NCBI GenBank assembly: GCA_938045085.1
Contig: CALINZ010000036.1
Coordinates: 1 to 10,769 of the forward strand
DNA from: an uncultured Collinsella sp.
Lineage (GTDB): Bacteria > Actinomycetota > Coriobacteriia > Coriobacteriales > Coriobacteriaceae
DNA length: 10,769 nucleotides
Direction of reading: 5' to 3'
The number at the start of each line of letters is the position of its first letter. Position 1 is the first letter of the stretch. Under the pieces are notes generated by a model. That model was not told where the DNA came from. It saw only the letters and a program-made list of their open reading frames with translations, and ran no database searches. Shown here piece by piece: positions 1 through 5,706 of the stretch. The position numbers and the translations under genes were made by a program.

Positions 1-416
1 TTGTCCTGATAGCACGGACCGATGCCACGCTTGGTGGTACCGATGTTCTTCTTGCCGAGCTTCTGCTCAAAGGCGCCATCCAGATCAATGTGGTACGGCA
101 TGATGACATGCGCGTTTCCGCTAATCTTGAGGTTCTTGGTGGTGATGCCGTCGGCCTCGAACATGTCGATCTCCTCAAGGACAACCTTGGGGTTGACGAC
201 GCAGCCGTTACCGATCACCGACACGTGGTCGGAATACATGATGCCGGAGGGCACCTGGTGCAGACCGTACTTCTTGCCGTTGACGACGATGGTGTGACCG
301 GCGTTGTTGCCGCCCGAGTAGCGCACGACGGCATCGAAGTCGCCGGCGACCAGATCGCAAATCTTACCCTTGCCCTCATCGCCCCACTGGGCACCGACCA
401 AAACGGTTGACGGCAT
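1..416 (-). CDS. purA: Adenylosuccinate synthetase, N-terminal part (cut by window edge)
   Basis: PurA joins IMP and aspartate using GTP to give adenylosuccinate, the first committed step from IMP to AMP, in the cytoplasm. Only the first 138 codons are present; the 3' end lies beyond position 1. The N-terminus has the family GTP-binding loop GDEGKGK (residues 12-18, with catalytic Asp13), then GGNNAGHT (35-42, with catalytic His41), and the IMP-binding stretch GTTKRGIGP (126-134). The ATG at 416 is preceded by AAGGAG (complement of 422-427) at good spacing, which fixes the start. It lies 93 nt downstream of dnaB on the same strand, and a candidate promoter of its own sits in that gap. The identification is secure; nothing in the visible part is unusual. 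Confidence 0.97.
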   Translation of the reverse strand, partial: MPSTVLVGAQWGDEGKGKICDLVAGDFDAVVRYSGGNNAGHTIVVNGKKYGLHQVPSGIMYSDHVSVIGNGCVVNPKVVLEEIDMFEADGITTKNLKISGNAHVIMPYHIDLDGAFEQKLGKKNIGTTKRGIGPCYQD

Positions 417-482
417 GTTTACTCCTTACATTCATGGACTGTCTACGCGCCACGACGGCACGCAGAAGCACAAAACATTCCC

Positions 483-511
483 AGTATACCCGTGCAACGG
501 GCGCCTGTCCT
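483..511 (-). promoter_or_regulatory. Candidate promoter for purA
   Basis: On the minus strand AGGACA (506-511) is followed after 17 nt by TATACT (483-488). The -10 box matches consensus at 5 of 6 positions and the -35 box at 4 of 6. The -35 overlaps the dnaB stop codon, so purA could be transcribed alone as well as by read-through from dnaB. This is a motif match only. Confidence 0.45.
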
Positions 512-1901
512 ACTCCTCGGCATGTGCCCCATCAAGCTCATAGAACTTGGTGGATGCCGGCAGGAACATCAGGTCGACGTCGCCGATCGGGCCCGAACGG
601 TTCTTGGCCACGACGATACGCGTAACGCCCTCGTCGGGTCGATCGTCGCGCGAGGCTTCGGCCTCGTCGGCGGAGCGGTCCAAGAACATAACGATATCGG
701 CGTCCTGCTCGATGGAGCCCGATTCACGAAGGTCGGAAAGCTGCGGGCGCTTGCCGGTACGGGATTCGACCTGACGCGAGAGCTGCGACAGCGCGATGAG
801 CGGGATCTTGAGCTCCTTGGCCATGATCTTCAGACCACGCGACATCTCCGAAACCTCGACGGTACGGCTCTCGGAGCGGCGTCCCGGCGGAGGACTCACC
901 AGCTGCAGGTAGTCCAGGATGATGATTGCCTTCTCCTTGTTATGGAGCATGCGGCGGCTCTTGGCACGGATCTCGGTCACTGTGGTGCCGGGCGTATCGT
1001 CAATCAGAATATCGAGCTTGGACAAGGTCTGCGTGGCCTCGTTGATATTGGCCCACTGCTCGGGGCTAATGCGGCCCATGCGGAAGTCACTGATCGAGAT
1101 CATGGCGTAGGCGCAAATCAGACGCTGGGCAATTTCCTTGCCCGACATCTCCAGCGAGAAGAAGCCGACGGTATAACCGGCAGCGGCAGCGTTGAGCGCC
1201 AGATTCAGGGCGAACGATGTCTTACCCACGGCAGGACGGGCACCGATGATGATGAGCTGGCCCTCGCGGAAGCCCATGAGCATACGATCGAGTGACGGAA
1301 AGCCGGTGGGCACGCCCGCCGCCTGACCACCGGCCTGGCACACTTCCTCGGCCTCGTTATAGGCCTCGACCATAAACTCGGTCAACGTCTTGTAACTCGA
1401 CTTGACCTCGCGCGCCGTGACCTTGAGCAGTTTGCTCTCGGCCAGCTCCACGACCTCTTTGGTGTCGGTAGGGGCGTTATAGGCCAGCGCGTTGATCTCG
1501 TTGGTGGCGCCGATCAGCTCGCGCAGCATCGAGTCGCGGCGAACGATGGCGGCATGGTGCTGCCAGTTGACGAGCGACAGGGTCTGACCCATCAGCTCCA
1601 AAATGTACGCCTCGCCGCCCACGGCATCGAGCTTGTTGATGCTTCGCAGGTAATCGATCAGCGAGATGGAGTCGATGGGAATGCGGCTGTTGTACATATC
1701 GACCATCGCGGTATAGATGGTCTTATGAATGGGCCGGTAGAAGTCATCGGGCTGCAGCTCGACCTGGGCCTCTTCGACCACCTCGGGCGATAGCAGCATA
1801 GCGGCCAGTACATTGGCCTCTGCATCTTGGTTTTGGGGAAGACCCATCTTTGAGCCGCGGTCCTCAACCGTCAGCCCGGTCTCCCTATCGTCATATGCCA
1901 T
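510..1901 (-). CDS. dnaB: Replicative DNA helicase DnaB
   Basis: DnaB is the hexameric 5'-3' helicase that unwinds DNA at the replication fork and binds primase. The 463-residue protein has the usual length and no intein. An N-terminal helical domain (about residues 20-120) begins with the family motif LPQNQDAEANVLAAML. The RecA-like motor has Walker A GARPAVGKTS (220-229), the FFSLEMS motif (247-253), Walker B IIILDYLQL (326-334) and a C-terminal AKNRSGPIG with the likely arginine finger. The frame is open to an ATG at 1913, but that codon lacks a Shine-Dalgarno. The ATG at 1901 has GAGGA five bases upstream and is preferred. A terminator separates the gene from rplI upstream, so it probably has its own promoter. 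The stop TAG is at 510-512, ahead of purA. Confidence 0.97.
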   Translation of the reverse strand: MAYDDRETGLTVEDRGSKMGLPQNQDAEANVLAAMLLSPEVVEEAQVELQPDDFYRPIHKTIYTAMVDMYNSRIPIDSISLIDYLRSINKLDAVGGEAYILELMGQTLSLVNWQHHAAIVRRDSMLRELIGATNEINALAYNAPTDTKEVVELAESKLLKVTAREVKSSYKTLTEFMVEAYNEAEEVCQAGGQAAGVPTGFPSLDRMLMGFREGQLIIIGARPAVGKTSFALNLALNAAAAGYTVGFFSLEMSGKEIAQRLICAYAMISISDFRMGRISPEQWANINEATQTLSKLDILIDDTPGTTVTEIRAKSRRMLHNKEKAIIILDYLQLVSPPPGRRSESRTVEVSEMSRGLKIMAKELKIPLIALSQLSRQVESRTGKRPQLSDLRESGSIEQDADIVMFLDRSADEAEASRDDRPDEGVTRIVVAKNRSGPIGDVDLMFLPASTKFYELDGAHAEE

Positions 1902-2002
1902 GAGCATCCTCATTCATATCGCTTGCGAGCATCCATAGTATCAGCCACGGTCCCAAAACGCGCCGCGCGCCGCCAATCATCACCGAACCAAACGGATGAA
2001 CG

Positions 2003-2018
2003 GTCCTGTATATAGGAC
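2003..2018. promoter_or_regulatory. 16-bp imperfect palindrome upstream of dnaB
   Basis: GTCCT and AGGAC arms flank a GTATAT core about 100 nt upstream of dnaB, just past the rplI terminator. On the minus strand the core reads TATACA, a reasonable -10 box, but the -35 at 17 nt spacing (GTGAAC, complement of 2030-2035) is poor. It may be the dnaB promoter region with an operator-like symmetry, or it may be chance. No regulator can be named. Confidence 0.3.
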
Positions 2019-2054
2019 TTCGACGCAACGTTCACCATGACACTCACTCAGCGC

Positions 2055-2093
2055 AAAAAACAAAAGGGCGCCCTGGTTTCCCAGAGCGCCCTT
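2055..2093 (-). terminator. Intrinsic terminator after rplI
   Basis: Reading the minus strand, an 8-bp GC-rich stem (AAGGGCGC with GCGCCCTT, extended by CTGG/CCAG after one mismatch, 2064-2093) is followed by TTTTGTTTTTTG. It lies 33 nt past the rplI stop and ends the rpsF-ssb-rpsR-rplI transcript. Confidence 0.85.
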
Positions 2094-2125
2094 CTTAGAA
2101 CAAGATTGTTGCGTTGCAGCAAATG

Positions 2126-2665
2126 CTACTCGGCAGCAGCCTCAGTCTCGACCTCGGCGGTCTCGGCCTCGGCGACCTCAGCGGCCTCCTCGACCTCAGC
2201 CTCGGCAGCGAGCTCCTCGGCGGTAACGCCGACGAGAACGACAACCTCGGCCTTGATCTCGCGGTACAGCGAGATGGCAACGGTGTGGGCACCGGCAGCC
2301 TTGATGGGCTTACCGAGCTCGACGCGCTTGCGGTCGATGTCCATACCGAGCTGAGCCTTGATGGCGTCAGCGATCATAGCGGCGGTAACGGAGCCAAAGA
2401 GGATGCCCTCGTCGCCGACCTTGACGTCAACGGTGACCGTCTTGCCCTCGAAGGCAGCCTTGGTCTCGTTGGCGGTAGCCAGACGGACGGCCTCGCGCTT
2501 GGCGATGTTGTTGCGACGCTCGTCAAGCTGCTTGAGGTTGCCCTTGGTGGCGGCAACAGCGAGCTTCTTGGGGAACAGGAAGTTCTCAGCGTAACCCTGA
2601 GCGACCTCTACGACGTCACCCTCGCCGCCCTTGCCCTTGATCTCATCGAGAAGAATAACCTTCAT
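2126..2665 (-). CDS. rplI: 50S ribosomal protein bL9 with acidic C-terminal tail
   Basis: bL9 binds 23S rRNA near the base of the L1 stalk and helps maintain reading-frame fidelity. The N-terminal domain is typical: MKVILLDEIKGKGGEGDVVEVA, then GYAENFLFPKKLA (residues 24-36). It is followed by the linker helix and the C-terminal domain with GDEGILFGSVT (84-94). The family is normally about 148-150 residues. This protein has 179 because of an Ala/Glu-rich acidic tail starting near residue 149. The ATG at 2665 is preceded by AAGGGAG at suitable spacing, and the gene starts 15 nt after the rpsR stop. It is the last gene of the rpsF operon, before a terminator. Identity is certain; the function of the tail is unknown. 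Confidence 0.97.
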   Translation of the reverse strand: MKVILLDEIKGKGGEGDVVEVAQGYAENFLFPKKLAVAATKGNLKQLDERRNNIAKREAVRLATANETKAAFEGKTVTVDVKVGDEGILFGSVTAAMIADAIKAQLGMDIDRKRVELGKPIKAAGAHTVAISLYREIKAEVVVLVGVTAEELAAEAEVEEAAEVAEAETAEVETEAAAE

Positions 2666-2680
2666 GATGCGTCTCCCTTC

Positions 2681-2947
2681 TTAGCCGCGGTCGCGGTTGC
2701 CACGAGAGGAAACCACGGGGACGGTGTACGGCAGGAGAGCCATCTCGCGGGCGCGCTTGATGGCGTTGGCGATGTCATGCTGATGCTGCGTGCAAGCGCC
2801 AGTGACGCGACGAGGCTTGATCTTGCCACGGTCGGTCATGTACTTACGGAGAAGCTGAGTGTCCTTATAGTCGATGAACTCAGTGTTCTCCTTGCAGAAC
2901 TGGCAGTACTTACGACGCGGCTGACGTGCAGAAAAATCATTAGCCAT
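2681..2947 (-). CDS. rpsR: 30S ribosomal protein bS18
   Basis: bS18 pairs with bS6 on the platform of the 30S subunit. The 88-residue protein carries the family core YKDTQLLRKYMTDRGKIKPRRVTG (residues 27-50) followed by ACTQHQH and AIKRARxMALLPY. Cys15 and Cys18 form a CxxC pair, and Cys52 with His55 could complete a zinc site, as in the cysteine-containing form of bS18; zinc binding is inferred. The frame is open upstream to 2998, but the extra 17 residues are not bS18-like. The ATG at 2947 has GAAAGG upstream and gives the standard MANDFSARQPRRK start. It lies between ssb (72 nt upstream) and rplI (15 nt downstream), so it is co-transcribed with its partner rpsF. Confidence 0.96.
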   Translation of the reverse strand: MANDFSARQPRRKYCQFCKENTEFIDYKDTQLLRKYMTDRGKIKPRRVTGACTQHQHDIANAIKRAREMALLPYTVPVVSSRGNRDRG

Positions 2948-3019
2948 GTCAAAATACCTTTCATTTGGCAACTCCGGCGAACCGAAGCCGCCTCTCACTC
3001 AAAAATAGGTGAACAACCC

Positions 3020-3472
3020 TTAGAACGGGATGTCCTCATCGTAGACGTCGACCGCGGGCGGCGTAGCCACCGGCGCGGCAGGACGTGCTGCAGGCGCGGG
3101 AGCTGCGGGGGCGTAACCGCCCTGGTCGTAGCCACCCTGGCCACCACGGGAGCTCATAAACTCGATCTCATCGACGATGACCTCAAGTTTGCTCCGGCGC
3201 TGGCCGTCGCGCTCCCAAGAGCTGTAGCGCAGCTTGCCCTCGATCGCGACCTTGTTTCCCTTTGCCAGGAAACGGCTCACGGCCTCGGCGCGGGTGCCGA
3301 ACATGGTGCAGTCGACAAAGTTGGGATAGTCCTCCCACTCGCCAGTCTGCGCGTTGCGGCGACGATCGTTCACGGCGACGCCAAAGGACAGAACCTGGGT
3401 TCCGCCGGCTGTGGCGCGCAGCTCGGGATCGCGGGTGAGGTTACCGGTGATGTTCACTCGATTGATGCTCAT
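3020..3472 (-). CDS. ssb: Single-stranded DNA-binding protein SSB
   Basis: SSB coats single-stranded DNA in replication, repair and recombination, and recruits partners through its C-terminal tip. The OB-fold covers about residues 1-108, with MSINRVNITGNLTRDPELR at the start, FxVAVNDRRR (30-39) and VAIEGKLRYSSWERDGQRRSK (75-95). A Gly/Pro/Ala-rich flexible linker runs from 109 to about 143. The protein ends in the acidic partner-binding tip DEDIPF (145-150), so the gene is complete. The ATG at 3472 has GAGGAAG upstream at slightly long spacing. Its place between rpsF and rpsR is the widespread bacterial rpsF-ssb-rpsR arrangement. Confidence 0.97.
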   Translation of the reverse strand: MSINRVNITGNLTRDPELRATAGGTQVLSFGVAVNDRRRNAQTGEWEDYPNFVDCTMFGTRAEAVSRFLAKGNKVAIEGKLRYSSWERDGQRRSKLEVIVDEIEFMSSRGGQGGYDQGGYAPAAPAPAARPAAPVATPPAVDVYDEDIPF

Positions 3473-3520
3473 AACTCACTACTTCCTCTTGGGGCACAAG
3501 CCCAGTCCAAAACGACAGTC

Positions 3521-3814
3521 TTACTCCTGGTCGTCGCGACGGACGATCATGTGGCGGACCACAGCGTCGGTGATGCGCAGGACGCGATCAAGCTCGGCGA
3601 TCTGGGTAGGATCTGCGTGGAAGTTGATGAGGGTGTAGTCACCATCGGTGAGGTCGTTGATCTCGTAGGCGAGCTTGCGCTTGCCCCACTCGTCAACGGA
3701 GTCGACCTTGCCAGCGCCCTCAGCGATCGTGGTATCGATACGCTTCATAACAGCGAGACGAGTCTCGGGGTCGAGCGACGGGTCAACAAAGAACAGCAGT
3801 TCATAAGCCTTCAT
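3521..3814 (-). CDS. rpsF: 30S ribosomal protein bS6
   Basis: bS6 forms a heterodimer with bS18 and binds the central domain of 16S rRNA. The 97-residue product has the standard length and core: MKAYELLFFVDPSL at the start, VDEWGKRKLAYEI (40-52), YTLINFHADP (60-69) and RVLRITDAVVRHMIVRRD (77-94). The frame extends 7 codons further up, but GAGGAGGTG (complement of 3820-3828) sits five bases before the ATG at 3814 and settles the start. It is the first gene of the rpsF-ssb-rpsR-rplI operon. A promoter and a hairpin leader lie directly upstream, and the leader is a good candidate for feedback control by the bS6:bS18 pair. Confidence 0.97.
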   Translation of the reverse strand: MKAYELLFFVDPSLDPETRLAVMKRIDTTIAEGAGKVDSVDEWGKRKLAYEINDLTDGDYTLINFHADPTQIAELDRVLRITDAVVRHMIVRRDDQE

Positions 3815-3840
3815 ATTGTCACCTCCTCTGGGCAAATGTG

Positions 3841-3869
3841 GCTTCAGGTCGTGAAGGTGCGCCTGAAGC
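3841..3869 (-). promoter_or_regulatory. Leader hairpin of rpsF mRNA, possible bS6:bS18 autoregulatory site
   Basis: In the transcript GCUUCAGG and CCUGAAGC form a perfect 8-bp stem around a 13-nt loop (CGCACCUUCACGA). The hairpin ends 26 nt before the rpsF start and just upstream of the Shine-Dalgarno. No U-run follows, so it is not a terminator. rpsF leaders that bind the bS6:bS18 complex are an established ribosomal-protein regulatory RNA family. Membership here is inferred from position and a strong stem and has not been checked against a covariance model. Confidence 0.5.
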
Positions 3870-3885
3870 AGGAAAAGACTTGGTA

Positions 3886-3914
3886 ATAATATCTTTCAAC
3901 CTCCCATGCCGCAA
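3886..3914 (-). promoter_or_regulatory. Promoter of the rpsF-ssb-rpsR-rplI operon
   Basis: The minus strand reads TTGCGG (complement of 3909-3914), 17 nt, then TATTAT (complement of 3886-3891). This is a good sigma70-type match. It predicts a transcript start near 3879 and a leader of about 65 nt that contains the hairpin and Shine-Dalgarno. Confidence 0.6.
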
Positions 3915-4274
3915 GAATATGCAGCTACAACCTCATGACCTCCACATATGTCCATACTCGCACGACGTTTCATGCGCATTCCAACCAAATGCCGACCAAA
4001 TGCTTGACGGATTTGTGGACAAGATACGACGCCGCGGGGACAAGCCGAGCCAGGCCGCAGGTCAACGGGCACATGGTTGTGGTCGCGAAATACATACCAG
4101 TGGTCCACAGCACCACCCAAAGATTTTTAAATTCATTGCCAAGTCGCTTATGAATACCCCTTTTAAACAATTGAGTTGATCAACCACGCTGGTCGGAAGC
4201 CGTTTTTTGGCACCTCAAACCCCACTGCAACGCCAAGCGCGGCCAAGCGTTTTAAAAAATGCCAACTTTTCTGT
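3915..4274. other. Intergenic region without recognisable gene
   Basis: About 360 nt separate the divergent rpsF operon and the serine tRNAs. Short open frames exist on both strands, but none has a convincing Shine-Dalgarno or a recognisable protein. Visible details are two copies of ACCAAATGC 11 nt apart (3984-3992 and 3995-4003), one TGTGGACAA at 4014-4022 (the reverse complement reads TTGTCCACA, like an actinobacterial DnaA box), and a lower GC content than the flanking genes. No origin can be claimed from a single box. Confidence 0.6.
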
Positions 4275-4302
4275 TTGCACTTTGCGATTCCTCGTGTATA
4301 CT
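4275..4302 (+). promoter_or_regulatory. Promoter of the serine tRNA pair
   Basis: TTGCAC (4275-4280), 16 nt, then TATACT (4297-4302) lie directly upstream of the first tRNA. The predicted transcript start is near 4309, about 10 nt before the mature tRNA 5' end. Confidence 0.75.
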
Positions 4303-4318
4303 GACTTTCGCATTTAAC

Positions 4319-4409
4319 GGAGAGTTGTCCGAGTGGCCGAAGGAGCACGATTGGAAATCGTGTAGGCGTCAAAAGCGTCTCCAGGGTTCAAATCCCTGAC
4401 TCTCCGCCA
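4319..4409 (+). tRNA. tRNA-Ser(GGA)
   Basis: The 7-bp acceptor stem GGAGAGT/ACTCTCC, discriminator G and encoded CCA (4407-4409) define the ends. The anticodon loop TTGGAAA, closed by CACGA/TCGTG, gives anticodon GGA, which reads UCC and UCU. The T-arm is GGG-TTCAAAT-CCC. The long variable arm (TAGGCGTCAAAAGCGTCT) is typical of class II serine tRNAs. It has its own promoter, and a hairpin with a T-run follows. Confidence 0.96.
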
Positions 4410-4418
4410 GTTAATTCC

Positions 4419-4448
4419 AAAGCAGGCCTTCGAGCCTGCTTTGTTTTT
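4419..4448 (+). terminator. Terminator-like hairpin between the two tRNA-Ser genes
   Basis: AAAGCAGGC and GCCTGCTTT form a 9-bp stem with a 6-nt loop, followed by TTTGTTTTT. It looks like a full intrinsic terminator, yet it ends only 9 nt before the second tRNA, which has no clear promoter of its own. Confidence 0.8.
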
Positions 4449-4457
4449 ACCCCACGC

Positions 4458-4548
4458 GGAGGGGTGGCAGAGTGGTTGAATGCGGCGGTCTCGAAAACCG
4501 TTTGGCCTGTATAAGGTCACGAGGGTTCGAATCCCTCCTCCTCCGCCA
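4458..4548 (+). tRNA. tRNA-Ser(CGA)
   Basis: The acceptor stem GGAGGGG pairs with CTCCTCC (one G-U), with discriminator G and encoded CCA at 4546-4548. The anticodon loop CTCGAAA gives anticodon CGA, which reads UCG. The T-arm is GAGGG-TTCGAAT-CCCTC, and a long variable arm is present as expected for serine. The gene lies 48 nt after tRNA-Ser(GGA) and is followed by its own terminator. Confidence 0.96.
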
Positions 4549-4559
4549 TTAGATGGTAT

Positions 4560-4589
4560 GAGCCCCAGCAATGGGGCTTTTTTCTTTTT
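4560..4589 (+). terminator. Intrinsic terminator after tRNA-Ser(CGA)
   Basis: AGCCCCA/TGGGGCT forms a 7-bp stem capped by a GCAA tetraloop (4561-4578), followed by a long T-rich run to 4589. It starts 12 nt after the tRNA. Confidence 0.88.
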
Positions 4590-4610
4590 GGGCACATTTC
4601 AATTACGCGC

Positions 4611-4745
4611 AGGAGGAGGGATTCGAACCCGCCAGGGCGCAAAGCGTAAAGAAAACGCGCCAGTGGCGCGTTTTTAGCGCAGCGCGGTCGGCGCAAGCCG
4701 ACCGGATAAATTTTGAGCTCCACTCAAAATTTGGACATCCCTCCT
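4611..4745. repeat. Structured element with tRNA-like edge and three internal hairpins
   Basis: Positions 4611-4630 are an inverted copy of the last part of tRNA-Ser(CGA) (20 of 20 nt identical to 4523-4542). AGGAGGGA (4614-4621) and TCCCTCCT (4738-4745) are inverted ends that could pair. Between them are three hairpins: 4652-4674 (11 bp, flanked by A and T runs, so also a possible two-way terminator), 4685-4704 (8 bp with a GCAA loop) and 4708-4732 (10 bp with a 5-nt loop). The whole folds into a cloverleaf-like shape. It is not a working tRNA: the T-stem has a mismatch and no acceptor partner or anticodon arm fits. It could be a small non-autonomous repeat or a decayed tRNA-linked remnant. 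The short open frames across it look like translated tRNA debris. Confidence 0.55.
4652..4675 (+). terminator. Bidirectional terminator-like hairpin inside the structured element
   Basis: AAAACGCGCC pairs with GGCGCGTTTT (11 bp counting the inner A-T), followed by a T-run on the plus strand and TTTTCTTT on the minus strand. It could act as a second stop for tRNA read-through. Its place inside a larger repeat-like structure leaves its role open. Confidence 0.5.
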
Positions 4746-4910
4746 ATTCAGCCACGCCCCCATCGCGTTCGGCATCAACCCGGATCCCCAAACATGGAAC
4801 CTATGACCGTGCCCAGTCCCGACCGTTTGCCGAGCAATAGGATCGCAATCGGCGCCGAACATGTACTATGTACGGGCATTGTCTAAACCCACAATCCAAA
4901 GGACCCCATC

Positions 4911-5600
4911 TTGCCCGTCGCCGCCGCCATAACCATTACCTCACATGCCTCGGATGCCATGGTCGCTATTCCGTTTTGGCTCGAGATGTTCGCTGTTGTC
5001 GCTGCATCGATCTCGGGTGTGCTGGTTGCGCGCGAGCACAAACTCGACCTGGTGGGTGCAGTTGCGCTCGCGGTGGTCTGCGGTCTGGGCGGCGGTCTTT
5101 TGCGCGATATGACGCTGCAGGTAGGCAACGTCTACATCCTCAACCAGCCGATGGCACTGCCGCTTTCCATCGCCACGGCAGCCATCATCTACATTTTCCC
5201 GGCAATCGTCGACAAGCCCGAAAAACTCATCCCCTTGCTCGACATCATCTCGGTCGGCATCTATGCGGCAACCGGCGCAGACAAGGCGCTGGTCTACGAC
5301 TTTGCGCCGGCGGTGTGCATCATGATGGGCTTTTTCACCGCGGTGGGCGGCGGCATGTTGCGCGACGGCTTTATGGGCGTGGTTCCGGGCATTTTCCAAC
5401 GTACTAACTTTTACGCCATCGCCGCCATCGCCGGATCGACAAGCTACGTGTGTCTCGTTATGAGCGGCATCATGAGCAATGTCGCCGCGCTGATCGTATG
5501 CGTTGTCGTGACCATGGGTCTGCGCTGGCTCTCGCTGCGCTTTGACATCAAAAGCCCCACCGAAGAAGATATCGCGCGCTTTTTGCACCGTAAAAAGTAG
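4911..5600 (+). CDS. TRIC/UPF0126 family membrane channel protein
   Basis: This is a hydrophobic protein of 229 residues in the UPF0126 (YicG/YadS-like) family, related to trimeric intracellular cation channels that pass K+ and other monovalent cations across the membrane. The diagnostic feature is an internal repeat: GGGLLRD at 60-66 and GGGMLRD at 146-152, each in a helix bundle, with about seven membrane segments overall (from about 20-40 to 185-205). The start TTG at 4911 has AAAGGA (4898-4903) seven bases upstream; the alternative ATG at 4959 lacks this signal and would cut the first helix. The C-terminal tail (210-229) is charged and probably cytoplasmic. It stands 106 nt before the next plus-strand gene. 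The family assignment is firm; ion selectivity here is unknown. Confidence 0.9.
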   Translation: MPVAAAITITSHASDAMVAIPFWLEMFAVVAASISGVLVAREHKLDLVGAVALAVVCGLGGGLLRDMTLQVGNVYILNQPMALPLSIATAAIIYIFPAIVDKPEKLIPLLDIISVGIYAATGADKALVYDFAPAVCIMMGFFTAVGGGMLRDGFMGVVPGIFQRTNFYAIAAIAGSTSYVCLVMSGIMSNVAALIVCVVVTMGLRWLSLRFDIKSPTEEDIARFLHRKK

Positions 5601-5706
5601 ACAGCACGGCACGACCCTTCGAAATGCAACCGAGAGGTTCTTTTAGAGCGCCCACGCGTTGGGTACCCTGTTAGGTATATGCCGAGTATCTAACAAAGGA
5701 TTCACT

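Noticed and set aside
2114..3886. A 590-codon open frame on the plus strand across rplI, rpsR, ssb and rpsF
   Set aside because: It is antisense to four certain genes and reads low-complexity Leu/Ala/Asp/Gly sequence, the usual shadow of high-GC coding on the other strand.
3838..4179. A 113-codon plus-strand frame in the gap upstream of the tRNAs
   Set aside because: It overlaps the rpsF promoter and leader, has no Shine-Dalgarno and no recognisable protein features.
4611..4745. A functional minus-strand tRNA built from the tRNA-like edge
   Set aside because: The T-stem has a mismatch, the acceptor 3' strand has no partner, the CCA end is absent, and no anticodon or D-arm can be found.
4314..4840. 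Several short open frames around the serine tRNAs and the structured element
   Set aside because: They contain strings such as GGIRTLVTL and EEGFEPS, well known false translations of tRNA sequence, and overlap tRNAs or hairpins.
5628..5644. AACC-GAGA-GGTT hairpin plus CTTTT after the TRIC-family gene
   Set aside because: The stem has only 4 bp and the T-run is short, so it is too weak to call a terminator.
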